Of a stretch of DNA of 64,000 nucleotides, positions 38,147-47,025 are shown piece after piece (positions within the stretch are counted from its first letter, which is position 1; the number at the start of each line of letters is the position of its first letter). The notes below the pieces were generated by a model that saw only the letters and a list, made by a program, of their open reading frames with translations, was not told where the DNA came from and did no database searches. A program made the translations under genes and the position numbers. The stretch comes from Solobacterium sp. (GTDB lineage Bacteria > Bacillota_I > Bacilli_A > Erysipelotrichales > Erysipelotrichaceae), in the NCBI GenBank assembly GCA_017459725.1, contig JAFUCL010000034.1:1-64000 (forward strand). The letters run 5' to 3'.

Positions 38147-39167
38147 GGACGATAAGAAACTGCTGGAAGAGAATATCCGTGAAGTAGCTGAAGGATTCAG
38201 AGATGCGGCGGAAGATGTCCGTGCAAAGATGAATCTTGTGGCCAGTGATCTGGAAGGCAATACGGCTGAATTCCTTGATGAGCATGAAGAACGTGATATC
38301 ATGGATGATAATTCCGAACCGATCGATTCCATCGAAAAGACCGTTGCGGACCTGAAGAAGAAAGTTCAGGAAATCAGTGCGGAAGCCAAGAAGGAAGCGG
38401 AAAAGGCTGCTGAGAATATCACTGATGAATTAAAGGAAGACGCTGAAGCTGTCAAGGAACATGCTGAGGATGTTAAGGAAGCGGCAGCTGAGATCAAGGA
38501 AGATATTAAAGAAGATATCAAGGATGCGGTTGATGATGATGTAGACCGCGGTCTTGAAGTGCCCGGATTTGTAAGTACGGACAGTTTTGAGGACGAAAAG
38601 GAAGACCTGATTGATACAGCGCTTGATGCTGTGGATGACTCCATTGATGTGCTTAAGAAGAAGACGGAAGAACTCCGTTCCAATGTCAGAAACAGAGCTG
38701 AAACCATGGCAGAAGACGCCAAGGATAAGACTTCTGAATTCACCCGCAATATGAAGGCGAAGCTGGATGATGTCGACGTTGCCAAGACAGTTGATTTCAT
38801 CAAGGCCAATGCAGTCAAGGCGGTTGATGTTGCCAGAGCGAAGTTTGAAGAACTGAAGGCAAATGAAAGCGTTCAGCGCACACTCAGCGGCGTCAATGAC
38901 AAGGCGAAAGATATTACGGAATCCGTTAAGAAGTCCTATGAGTCCAATGTTCCTGAAGAGAAGCGTCAGGAGATCAGCCGTACACTGAACCGTGCTGCTG
39001 AAACAATCCAGGATAGCACTAAAAACCTGAATGAAGCCGTCAATGACTTTATGGAAAAGCCGGATGTTCAGGATGCTCTTATTAAAGTCAAGACAACGGC
39101 ACTTGATCTTGCTGAAAAGGTGACGGAATCCCTGCAGAAGCTGCTGGGACAGAAAGACGACGAATGA
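38139..39167 (+). CDS. LEA-like / apolipoprotein-like helical repeat protein
   Basis: 342 aa, almost entirely charged amphipathic helix (Lys, Glu, Asp, Ala) with 11-residue periodicity, e.g. KEDAEAVKEHAEDVKEAAAE and AKDKTSEFTRNMKAKL. No membrane segment or catalytic motif. It resembles group 3 LEA or YtxH-type proteins, which protect membranes or proteins under desiccation or stress. GAGGAGAAGG precedes the ATG at 38139. Cotranscribed with the DUF948 protein (8-nt overlap), in the place held by ytxH in Bacillus. The longer frame from 38010 is an antecedent shadow. Confidence 0.78.
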   Translation: MTEDDKKLLEENIREVAEGFRDAAEDVRAKMNLVASDLEGNTAEFLDEHEERDIMDDNSEPIDSIEKTVADLKKKVQEISAEAKKEAEKAAENITDELKEDAEAVKEHAEDVKEAAAEIKEDIKEDIKDAVDDDVDRGLEVPGFVSTDSFEDEKEDLIDTALDAVDDSIDVLKKKTEELRSNVRNRAETMAEDAKDKTSEFTRNMKAKLDDVDVAKTVDFIKANAVKAVDVARAKFEELKANESVQRTLSGVNDKAKDITESVKKSYESNVPEEKRQEISRTLNRAAETIQDSTKNLNEAVNDFMEKPDVQDALIKVKTTALDLAEKVTESLQKLLGQKDDE

Positions 39168-39189
39168 TTTCTTAGGAAGGGGAAGATCG

Positions 39190-40182
39190 ATGAAAAGAGT
39201 TACGATATATGACGTTGCGAAGGAGGCAGGTGTATCACTTGCAACAGTGTCACGTGTCATCAACGGAAGCAACGTAGTTAAAGGTCCTACCCGTGAACGT
39301 GTCCAGGAAGCGATAGAAAAACTTGGATATAAGCCGAATGCGATTGCACAGGGACTGGCGCTGCAGAAGACGACTACGATTGCGCTGGTTGTTCCGGAAG
39401 CGAGTTTTGTATATACCGGTCAGATTATCAACGGACTGATTGATGTTGCAAAAATCTATAACTACAACATTATGCTGCATACCATTACGGAAGGAATCAC
39501 GGACATCAAGGATATCATTGAGGATATCATCAAATCCAACGTGGACGGTGTTGTTATCTACAATGATAAGCTGATGATGATTGAGATGCAGGAGCTGTCC
39601 AAATACAATATTCCGATTGTGGTAATCGGCAATCAGATCGAAGCTGACAATATCTGCTGTGTATATGTGGATATTGAAAAGGCAATCAATGAGCTGACTT
39701 CCAAGTATCTTGAGGAGAACAAGACTAAGATTGCGATTATCGAAGACCGTAAGAACCCGTATTCCTGTTCTTTGATGGTGAAGGGTGCAGAGGCTGCATT
39801 CAGACGCAAAGGACTGGAATTTGACGGATTCCTGCAGATTCCCGCTGATACACGCACATCTTATGCATTCCTCAGCAACTGGATGAAGGATCACAAGTAT
39901 GATCTGATGATCGGACATCGTGATTCCCAGGCCATGGCGATTCTGAATGCGGCTAAAGAGAGCGGCATTTCGGTTCCGGATGAGATGGAAATCGTATGTG
40001 TCATCGATACGAAGTACAATGCGATGATGCGTCCGCAGATATCCAGTTTCTCGATTCCGTCGTATGATCTCGGGGCAGTATCCATGCGTGTCATGACCAA
40101 GATGCTGCAGAATGATGAGACGGTGGATCCGAAGATTGAACTTAGCTATCTGTTCACACCGAGGCAGACAACAAAGAATTGA
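39190..40182 (+). CDS. ccpA: LacI-family regulator, catabolite control protein A
   Basis: 330 aa. N-terminal HTH: VTIYDVAKEAGVSLATVSRVINGSNVVK, split as HTH plus hinge helix (KPNAIAQGLA). A periplasmic-binding-like effector domain follows. In Bacillota CcpA with HPr-Ser-P binds cre sites to control carbon metabolism. The call rests on full-length similarity and on the murC-ytxGH-ccpA neighbourhood; another LacI regulator is possible. AGGAAGGGGAAG precedes the ATG. The tyrS promoter overlaps its stop. Confidence 0.82.
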   Translation: MKRVTIYDVAKEAGVSLATVSRVINGSNVVKGPTRERVQEAIEKLGYKPNAIAQGLALQKTTTIALVVPEASFVYTGQIINGLIDVAKIYNYNIMLHTITEGITDIKDIIEDIIKSNVDGVVIYNDKLMMIEMQELSKYNIPIVVIGNQIEADNICCVYVDIEKAINELTSKYLEENKTKIAIIEDRKNPYSCSLMVKGAEAAFRRKGLEFDGFLQIPADTRTSYAFLSNWMKDHKYDLMIGHRDSQAMAILNAAKESGISVPDEMEIVCVIDTKYNAMMRPQISSFSIPSYDLGAVSMRVMTKMLQNDETVDPKIELSYLFTPRQTTKN

Positions 40183-40206
40183 CATTGTTTTGCAAAATGG
40201 TAATAT
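40179..40206 (+). promoter_or_regulatory. tyrS T-box promoter
   Basis: TTGACA (40179-40184), 16 nt, TAATAT (40201-40206). The perfect -35 overlaps the ccpA stop codon. Confidence 0.8.
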
Positions 40207-40212
40207 TCCATT

Positions 40213-40430
40213 AGCTGAGAACGGAACAAGTAACTGCAGTGGAGCCGCAAAGAGAAGACCCGGTCGGTGCAAGGGTAAGGAAAACTGCTGTGAATACATC
40301 CGGGAGCTCCCTGTCTCAAAAGGCCGGGCGTGTTCCCCTGCGTTAAAGGGATTGGTAAGAGCACGGACTTTTTGTCTGTGAACTAAGGTGGTACCGCGCT
40401 GAGGCGTCCTTAGAAATAGGGACGCTTTTT
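40213..40430 (+). promoter_or_regulatory. T-box riboswitch, tyrosine-specific
   Basis: Contains the T-box core AAGGTGGTACCGCG (40385-40398) followed by a GCGTCC...GGGACGC hairpin and T run. Stem I ends with GAATACATC, placing a UAC (Tyr) specifier codon at 40295-40297. Uncharged tRNA-Tyr would stabilise the antiterminator and allow tyrS expression. The downstream tyrS gene confirms specificity. Confidence 0.95.
40404..40430 (+). terminator. T-box regulated terminator
   Basis: GCGTCC-TTAGAAATA-GGGACGC then TTTTT, the conditional terminator of the T-box leader. Confidence 0.92.
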
Positions 40431-40454
40431 ATATGCGTCCGGAGGAGAGAAAGA

Positions 40455-41705
40455 ATGGAATTCATTGATGAACTCAGATGGCGCGGTCTTGTAAAAGACT
40501 GCACCGACGTAGAAGGCCTGACGGAACAGCTGAAGAAACAGACCGTTATTTACTGCGGTTTTGATCCGACAGCTGATTCACTGCATGTAGGTCATCTGCA
40601 GCAGATCATTCTTCTGCGCAGATACCAGAATGCGGGACACAGACCGATTGCACTTTGCGGCGGTTTTACAGGCATGATCGGTGATCCGCGTCCGACCACT
40701 GAAAGAAAGCTTCTGACGCATGAAGAGGTTCTGCACAATGCCGACTGCATCCGTGACCAGCTTGCGCACTTCCTGAGCTTTGAAGGCGACAATGCGGCCA
40801 TTATGGAGAACAACAACAACTGGCTTGGCAGTATGACGCTGCTGGACTTCCTGCGTGACTACGGCAAGCTGTTCAATGTCAGCTACATGCTGCAGAAGGA
40901 TACGATCAAGAAGAGACTTGAAACAGGTATCTCCTACACCGAGTTCTCCTATACCATCCTGCAGGCAATTGACTGGCTGTTCCTCTACAAGAGACACAAT
41001 TGCCAGATTCAGATCGGCGGGTCCGACCAGTGGGGCAACCTCACCACAGGCATTGAACTGATCCGCAAGCAGATCGGTGATGAAGCGGTTGTCTTCGGTA
41101 TCACATCACCGCTGATCACCAAGAGTGACGGTTCCAAGTTCGGCAAGTCCGAAGGAAAGAACATCTGGCTTGATCCGAAGCGTACAAATGCATATGAGTT
41201 CTACCAGTTCTGGCTGAATACCCAGGATGCGGATATCATCGATTACCTGAAGAGACTCAGTCTCAGAAGTCCGGAAGAGATCATGGAACTCGAAAAGCAG
41301 ATGCAGGAACATCCCGAACAGAGAGCTGCCCAGAAAGCACTCGCTGCTGAACTGACCGAGATGGTGCATGGTAAAGAAGGACTTGAAAAAGCTCTCAAGA
41401 TTACGGAAACACTGTTCAGCGGTTCTATCCGTGATCTGACTGCACAGGAACTGCGTGAAGGTCTTGCGGATGCCGAGAAGATTGAAATCGAAGACGGTAC
41501 ATCCGTGATCGATACACTGGTTGCGGCAGGTATCAGCCGTTCCAAGGGCGACGCAAGAAAACTGATTCAGCAGGGATCCGTACAGGTCAATGGTGACCGT
41601 ATCACTGCCATTGATACCCTCATGAAGAAAGATGAAGCTTTCGACAGTGAATTCTCGATTCTGAAGAAGGGCAAAAAGAACTATTACGTTGTAACCTTCA
41701 AGTAA
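40455..41705 (+). CDS. tyrS: Tyrosyl-tRNA synthetase
   Basis: Class I synthetase. HIGH-like motif HVGHLQQ in GFDPTADSLHVGHL, KMSKS-like motif KFGKSEGK, and a C-terminal S4-type RNA-binding domain (GISRSKGDARKLIQQGSVQVNG). 416 aa, typical bacterial TyrRS. GGAGGAGAGA precedes the ATG. Controlled by the T-box leader. Ends in a strong terminator. Confidence 0.97.
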   Translation: MEFIDELRWRGLVKDCTDVEGLTEQLKKQTVIYCGFDPTADSLHVGHLQQIILLRRYQNAGHRPIALCGGFTGMIGDPRPTTERKLLTHEEVLHNADCIRDQLAHFLSFEGDNAAIMENNNNWLGSMTLLDFLRDYGKLFNVSYMLQKDTIKKRLETGISYTEFSYTILQAIDWLFLYKRHNCQIQIGGSDQWGNLTTGIELIRKQIGDEAVVFGITSPLITKSDGSKFGKSEGKNIWLDPKRTNAYEFYQFWLNTQDADIIDYLKRLSLRSPEEIMELEKQMQEHPEQRAAQKALAAELTEMVHGKEGLEKALKITETLFSGSIRDLTAQELREGLADAEKIEIEDGTSVIDTLVAAGISRSKGDARKLIQQGSVQVNGDRITAIDTLMKKDEAFDSEFSILKKGKKNYYVVTFK

Positions 41706-41712
41706 TTCGTTT

Positions 41713-41742
41713 AAAGAAGTATCCTGCGGGATACTTCTTTTT
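41713..41742 (+). terminator. tyrS terminator
   Basis: AAGAAGTATCC-TGC-GGGATACTTCTT with T run. Confidence 0.93.
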
Positions 41743-41756
41743 GTGATTGTTTTATA

Positions 41757-41765
41757 TGCTATAAT
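41757..41765 (+). promoter_or_regulatory. Promoter of lipoprotein-murJ-rsuA unit
   Basis: Extended -10 TGCTATAAT; hexamer ends 15 nt before the ATG, leader about 9 nt with AGAGGT inside. Confidence 0.6.
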
Positions 41766-41780
41766 TTTTCAGAGGTAATT

Positions 41781-42365
41781 ATGAGAAAACTGTTTGTACT
41801 GATCTGTGCACTGAGTATACTGACCGGCTGTGTAAAGAAGGCTCCGGATGCGGCAGCCGCGTCTCAGACTGCATATGAAGGTTACTATAAAGCGATAGAA
41901 GAAAACACGAAATACGAGTCCGCAACGCCGTATTATACGGTCAGCGGTGAGATGGCAGGACAGCCTGACGGGACATACCGGTATTACATTATTCTCGATC
42001 AGGCGCAGATTGCCATGTATGATATAGCGATGCTGGCGGTGGAGAACGGTACACCGTATGCGGAAGCACACAAGATGATGCCGAATATCGGTATTTATGA
42101 TTCTGCCGAGTTCAATATGATCCCGTATCAGACCTACGCAGACGGCGGGTATGTAAAGGGAATCGTCATCAGCGGCGAAAGCGCGGAGACTTCCGTGGAT
42201 CTGGAGCTGATGGTTGAATGGACCGACAAGAATCACGAACAGTACAGAAGACAGTTCCTGCATTATGTCATCGATGCAGAAAAAGGAATGTATAATCCGG
42301 ATGCTGCGGAAGAAGAAGTGACTGAAGAGACCGAGGAAGGCAGCGGAGCACAGAACGAAGGATGA
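41781..42365 (+). CDS. Lipoprotein of unknown function upstream of murJ
   Basis: 194 aa. Signal peptide with lipobox LTGC (Cys17). The mature domain (about 30-170) has Tyr-rich mixed strands (TYRYYIILDQAQIAMYDI) and an acidic Glu/Thr tail. No recognised family. The stop overlaps the flippase start by 4 nt, so the two are made together; an accessory role in envelope assembly is a guess from context. Confidence 0.8.
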   Translation: MRKLFVLICALSILTGCVKKAPDAAAASQTAYEGYYKAIEENTKYESATPYYTVSGEMAGQPDGTYRYYIILDQAQIAMYDIAMLAVENGTPYAEAHKMMPNIGIYDSAEFNMIPYQTYADGGYVKGIVISGESAETSVDLELMVEWTDKNHEQYRRQFLHYVIDAEKGMYNPDAAEEEVTEETEEGSGAQNEG

Positions 42366-43996
42366 GCAATCGGAAAGGGTTTACCGCGAATAACCGCGAT
42401 ACCGGTGCAGTTGTATCTCTGACCGGTATTTTTCTGTATTTTCTGCTGAACTTCATTGCTTCAGTGATTCTCGGCAGAAATGCAGGCATCAGCATGTATG
42501 CATTTACGGCTGTCGGGGAAGCGATTGCACTGTATATCTATATTGTCTGCGCCATGATCATTCCGGCAGCCTCTGCCAGGGTTATTATCCGTTACGCTGA
42601 CCGCGGCGATGTCAAAACGGTAGGTGAGCTGCGCCGGCGTATTCCGCGCACATGTGCCGTGATCGGCACGGGTCTTGGTGCGGTGATTGCGGCAGCGGCA
42701 GGCACGCTTGCGGAAAGAGCCGTATCAGGCAGTATTCTGTATGCTTCTCCGCTGAAGACTTCGCTGTATCTTATAGCTCTCTGTGCCATTCTGCAGTTCA
42801 TGCTGGCAGGGCTGAGAGGTTTTTACCAGGCATTCAAATCACCGGGATTTACGGCCAGACTGCTCTCGCTGGAGCAGCTGATCAGATTCCTGGTCGGCAC
42901 AGTGACATCGCTGATTGCAGTGCGGCTTATGCATGCGGACGGCAGTGTCATCATGATCTGTTTTGCGGCCGGACATCTTATTTCCTGCGCGGCTACGTTT
43001 ATTTTGTATCTTCGTTATGACAAGGAACATATCGCACCGTTCCTGCGGGAAGAAAGACTTGCGGAGGGAACACCGCAGAGCAGCAGCCGGCTTGCCTCGG
43101 AGATTGCAAGATACGTGCTTCCGTATGTTATCTGTCTGGTGATGTTCGGGGCAGTGATCCTGACGGATATGGTATCCTTTTCCGGTCTTGCGGTTGCCAA
43201 CGGTATGAACAGTGAAAAGGCGTTTGTGCTGTTCGGTATACGCTGGATCGATACGCTGCTGCTGTTTGTGCTTCCGGTGGTATTTGTATTTGTGGTCTTC
43301 CGCAGACGTTCGTATGTCAGTCAGATTCTATATCATACGGATGACCGTACATGGCTGCACACCTTCATTCCGGAGATGACCGAAACCCTGGCACTGCTGT
43401 TACTGCCGCTGATGATGATCTCGTTCTCACTGGCAGGACAGCTGTTTACGTCCGTATACGGACAGGCCAGCAGCAGTTACGGCGAGATGATATTTCTCTG
43501 GTTTGCGCCGGTGCCGTTCTTTATGTTAATGGCAGTGATCACAACGGCAGTCATGCTGAATACAAGACTGAAGAAAGAGGCTTTCTTCTATCTGCTGATC
43601 GGTATTCTCTTCAAGTGTCTGATCATGTTCCTGGGCTTCGGCAGACTCGGCTATCAGGTATCTGTGATTTCCTCACTGGCTGCGTATATTGTAGTGTATT
43701 ACCTTAATATGGCCAAGATGCACAACCGGTTTGCATTGTCGTTCGGTCCTACGTTCAAACGGATCCTGCGCATTATTCTCGCATGTCTTGCCATGAACGG
43801 TATTATTGCCGGACTGAAGCTTGTAAATGCTACGGCGGAGATTGTGGATGCGGCTGATGCGGCATGGCTCACGTTTGGATATATAGCTGCAGCATTGATC
43901 GGATACGGATGGCTGACGACGATGTTGATGCTGCCGGACAGGATTCTGCACAGCGGATGGCTGCGGCTGATCGGAGTCGGAAAGGGCAAGTCATGA
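42362..43996 (+). CDS. murJ: MurJ/YtgP-like lipid II flippase (MOP superfamily)
   Basis: Polytopic membrane protein of 544 aa with about 12-14 hydrophobic helices, of the MviN/polysaccharide-transport type. B. subtilis YtgP (MurJ) translocates lipid II, and it too lies next to an RsuA-like pseudouridine synthase gene. No charged catalytic motif is expected. A SpoVB-like or exopolysaccharide flippase is the alternative. Start overlaps the lipoprotein stop by 4 nt, and its own stop overlaps rsuA by 4 nt. Confidence 0.75.
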   Translation: MSNRKGFTANNRDTGAVVSLTGIFLYFLLNFIASVILGRNAGISMYAFTAVGEAIALYIYIVCAMIIPAASARVIIRYADRGDVKTVGELRRRIPRTCAVIGTGLGAVIAAAAGTLAERAVSGSILYASPLKTSLYLIALCAILQFMLAGLRGFYQAFKSPGFTARLLSLEQLIRFLVGTVTSLIAVRLMHADGSVIMICFAAGHLISCAATFILYLRYDKEHIAPFLREERLAEGTPQSSSRLASEIARYVLPYVICLVMFGAVILTDMVSFSGLAVANGMNSEKAFVLFGIRWIDTLLLFVLPVVFVFVVFRRRSYVSQILYHTDDRTWLHTFIPEMTETLALLLLPLMMISFSLAGQLFTSVYGQASSSYGEMIFLWFAPVPFFMLMAVITTAVMLNTRLKKEAFFYLLIGILFKCLIMFLGFGRLGYQVSVISSLAAYIVVYYLNMAKMHNRFALSFGPTFKRILRIILACLAMNGIIAGLKLVNATAEIVDAADAAWLTFGYIAAALIGYGWLTTMLMLPDRILHSGWLRLIGVGKGKS

Positions 43997-44700
43997 TGCG
44001 GATTGATAAGCTTCTGAGTGAACTTGGTATCTGCACCCGCACGGAAGCGAAGAAACTGATGAAGCAGGGAAGACTCACCGTCAACGGGGAAGTCCGTAAG
44101 GATCCCTCCGATAAGATCAATCCTGAAACGGATAACGTCTGCCTGGACGGGGAACCTGTCATTTATTCGGAATATGTGTATTACATGCTGAATAAACCCG
44201 CCGGTGTGATTACGGCAACGGAAGGCAGTGAGATGACGGTCATGGATCTGATTGCAGATCAAAGACGCGGTCTGTATCCGGTCGGAAGACTTGACAAAGA
44301 TACCGAAGGTCTTCTGCTGATCACCAACAACGGACCGCTCGGACATGAACTGCTTTCACCGAAGAAGCATGTTGATAAGGAATACCTGGCAGAACTCGCA
44401 AAACCTCTGCAGGAGGATACGGCTGATCGTTTCCGGGAAGGCATTACACTGGAAGACGGTACGTTATGCAGACCGGCGGAACTGATTGCCGTCAATGAAA
44501 AAACCTGCAGGCTGATCATCAGCGAAGGCAGGTTTCATCAGGTAAAGAGAATGTTTGAAGCTGTGGGCAATGAAGTTGTATATCTCAAACGCCTGCGGAT
44601 GAAGAATCTGCAGCTGGATGAGAATCTGATGCCCGGTGAATACAGGGAACTGACAGAAGCGGAAATACAGGATCTTCTGTCCGGTACGTCACAGGATTGA
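43993..44700 (+). CDS. rsuA: 16S rRNA pseudouridine516 synthase RsuA-like
   Basis: N-terminal S4 domain (MRIDKLLSELGICTRTEAKKL) and pseudouridine synthase core with the catalytic Asp in VGRLDKDTEGLLL. 235 aa, the RsuA size class. RluB/E/F-type specificity cannot be excluded by eye. ATG 43993 (or 43996) overlaps the flippase stop. Its end overlaps the convergent ispH by 12 nt. Confidence 0.9.
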   Translation: MMRIDKLLSELGICTRTEAKKLMKQGRLTVNGEVRKDPSDKINPETDNVCLDGEPVIYSEYVYYMLNKPAGVITATEGSEMTVMDLIADQRRGLYPVGRLDKDTEGLLLITNNGPLGHELLSPKKHVDKEYLAELAKPLQEDTADRFREGITLEDGTLCRPAELIAVNEKTCRLIISEGRFHQVKRMFEAVGNEVVYLKRLRMKNLQLDENLMPGEYRELTEAEIQDLLSGTSQD

Positions 44701-45594
44701 TGAATGCGTATCGGCTGACAGGTCGAACACGGATGTTTCCGCATAATGCTCAAGAACTGCTATCACCCCGTCCGTAAGGGCAGTGGGTGTGGAGGATCCG
44801 CTGGTAACAGCGATCCTTTTTTTGTCTCTGATCATTTCTTCCGTAAGATCGGCACTGCTTTCAATCATCAGACAGTCAGGTATACCCGATTCCGTACCGA
44901 TGCGGCGCAGCTGGTTGGAATTGTTGGAGCGCGGATCACCGACAACGATCAGCAGATCCGTGTCCTTCAGATTCATAACGGCTTCCTGACGCACCCGTGT
45001 AGCATTGCAGATTTCCGGTGCAGCGGAAGCATCCGGGAATCTCTGCATGCAGGCATTGATCAGTTTGCAGGTTTCCAGCACACTCAGGGTTGTCTGACAG
45101 GTGATCAGGATGTTTTCAAGCTGGGGAAGGGACTCGACATCTTCCACACAGGTAACAAGATGCACGCGCGGGGAGATACTGATCGTTCCTTCAGCTTCCG
45201 GATGGTTCTTCTTGCCGATATACACCACATCACCGTGTGTGACATGTTCACGCACCAGCTTATGTGTCTTTTCAACGTCCGGACATGTCGCATCCACAAC
45301 CGTCAGTCCTTTTTCCCGTGCTTTGCGGAATACTTCATCTCCGGCTCCGTGTGCAGTGATGATGACAATGCCGCTGTTGATCTGATCAAGCAGCTCCAGA
45401 CGTGTTTTGGCAGGATCTTCCAGACAGATCATTCCTAGGGATTCAAACTCCCGTACAACGAATTCGTTGTGGACGATCATGCCGAGCATATATACAGGTA
45501 CTCCCGGGTTTTCCGTGATTGTCTGACGTGCTGTACGGATTGCTCTGACGACACCCTGACAGTATCCACGGGGGGTTACTTTGATGATTTCCAC
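44689..45594 (-). CDS. ispH: 4-hydroxy-3-methylbut-2-enyl diphosphate reductase IspH
   Basis: Last MEP-pathway enzyme, a 4Fe-4S reductase giving IPP and DMAPP. Cluster cysteines lie in PRGYCQGVVRA, VDATCPDVEKTH and EICNATRVRQ. Substrate motifs include GMIVHNEFVV, GKKNHPEAEG and GDPRSNNSNQL. 301 aa. GTG start at 45594, with GGAGGT 8 nt upstream; the nearby ATG is out of frame. Divergent from the DEAD helicase gene. Confidence 0.96.
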   Translation of the reverse strand: MEIIKVTPRGYCQGVVRAIRTARQTITENPGVPVYMLGMIVHNEFVVREFESLGMICLEDPAKTRLELLDQINSGIVIITAHGAGDEVFRKAREKGLTVVDATCPDVEKTHKLVREHVTHGDVVYIGKKNHPEAEGTISISPRVHLVTCVEDVESLPQLENILITCQTTLSVLETCKLINACMQRFPDASAAPEICNATRVRQEAVMNLKDTDLLIVVGDPRSNNSNQLRRIGTESGIPDCLMIESSADLTEEMIRDKKRIAVTSGSSTPTALTDGVIAVLEHYAETSVFDLSADTHSSIL

Positions 45595-45657
45595 GTTGCA
45601 TTACCTCCAAATCAGAAAATCAAGTATAATGTCTATGCTTATAGTATAGGTGATGTT

Positions 45658-47025
45658 ATGAAAAGATTTGAAGATTTTAACCTTAAGGAAAATACTCTGA
45701 AACTGATTGAGATGAACGGTTTCAAAGAACCGACACCGATTCAGGAACAGGTGATTCCCGGTGTTCTGAAAAACAAGGACCTGATCGGTCTCAGTCAGAC
45801 CGGTACCGGTAAGACGCATGCATATCTGATTCCCGTGATGGAAATGCTGGATCCTGCATCCGATGATACCTTTGCGGTGATAACGGCACCGACCCGTGAA
45901 CTTGCTGTGCAGATCTATGAAAAGGCTGCAGAGATGAGTGAAATTAATCCGGACATCCGTGTCAGACTGTATGTCGGCGGCAAGGACCGTGCAAGGGATA
46001 TCAAACAGCTGCAGACATCACAGCCGCATATTGTTGTCGGTACACCCGGCAGAATCAAGGATCTGTTTCTGGAAGAAGGAGCTCTTCGTATAGACAAAGC
46101 GAAGATGCTGATTGTCGATGAAGCAGACATGACTCTGGAATACGGATTCCTGGATGACATTGATGCATTTGCCGGACGTATGGGAGATGACCTGCAGATG
46201 CTTGCATTCAGTGCGACCATGCCGGATCAGCTCAAGCCGTTCCTGAAGAAGTACATGCATCATCCGCTCACTGTGCGTGTGGAAAGCGGAGAGCGATTCA
46301 GTCCTGAAATCACGCATATCCTGGTGCCTTGCTATCACCACACATATGCTGAAACGATCCAGTCCATACTGCCCGGTTTCCAGCCGTATGTATGTCTGAT
46401 CTTTGCCAATACACGTGAACAGGCGTCTGAGATTGCCGAATACCTCAGGGGAAGAAATCTCAGTGTTACCGAAATACACGGCAACCTGGAGAGCAGACAG
46501 CGCCGCAAAGCCATGAAAGAGCTGCAGAGCGGCAGAAGCACATTCGTCGTGGCTACAGACCTTGCGGCCCGCGGTATCGACATTGACATGGTGACACACG
46601 TCATCTCCTGCGGTTTCCCGAATGAACTGGAATACTACATCCATCGTGCGGGCAGAACCGGAAGAGCGGGCACAAAGGGAACATGCTTTGCACTCTATCA
46701 CGAGGAAGATGATGCGGCCATCCGTTCACTTATGAAACAGGGTATCCGCTTTGAACACCGCAGATGCAGAGCAGGCAAATGGCAGACCCTCAGACCTTAC
46801 GGCACCAAGAGAAAGAAACCGGATGATGAGATGAAGGTCGAAATCGCCAAGATGATGACCAAGAAGAACACCAAAGTCAAACCGGGATATAAGAAAAAGC
46901 GTGCCAAGGCTATTGAAGAGCTGCACCGCAAAAAGAAAAGAGACTATATCAGAGCCAAGATCCGTGAAGAGAAGAAGGCTATGTACAAAGAACGTCAGCG
47001 TGAAAAGAACAGGGGTGAATCATGA
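45658..47025 (+). CDS. DEAD-box RNA helicase (CshB-like)
   Basis: RNA helicase with Q motif (GFKEPTPIQEQ), motif I SQTGTGKTHA, Ia PTRELAVQ, II DEAD, III SAT and VI HRAGRTGRAG. The C-terminal tail is very basic (KKNTKVKPGYKKKRAK). 455 aa. ATG 45658 has AGGTGAT; the longer frame runs through ispH and is rejected. Next to ispH and nfo as B. subtilis cshB is. Likely roles are cold adaptation, ribosome assembly and RNA decay. Confidence 0.9.
   Translation: MKRFEDFNLKENTLKLIEMNGFKEPTPIQEQVIPGVLKNKDLIGLSQTGTGKTHAYLIPVMEMLDPASDDTFAVITAPTRELAVQIYEKAAEMSEINPDIRVRLYVGGKDRARDIKQLQTSQPHIVVGTPGRIKDLFLEEGALRIDKAKMLIVDEADMTLEYGFLDDIDAFAGRMGDDLQMLAFSATMPDQLKPFLKKYMHHPLTVRVESGERFSPEITHILVPCYHHTYAETIQSILPGFQPYVCLIFANTREQASEIAEYLRGRNLSVTEIHGNLESRQRRKAMKELQSGRSTFVVATDLAARGIDIDMVTHVISCGFPNELEYYIHRAGRTGRAGTKGTCFALYHEEDDAAIRSLMKQGIRFEHRRCRAGKWQTLRPYGTKRKKPDDEMKVEIAKMMTKKNTKVKPGYKKKRAKAIEELHRKKKRDYIRAKIREEKKAMYKERQREKNRGES

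Noticed and set aside
40213-40430. Possible small ORF in the tyrS leader
   Set aside because: The conserved T-box core and regulated terminator explain the segment; open frames there are fortuitous.
43864-43992. N-terminal extension of the RsuA frame
   Set aside because: It lies wholly inside the flippase gene in another frame. The S4 domain starts at the ATG overlapping the flippase stop, as in homologues.
45469-45657. 63-codon N-terminal extension of the DEAD-box helicase frame
   Set aside because: It runs antisense through ispH and includes the divergent promoter region; the helicase Q motif follows the ATG at 45658.
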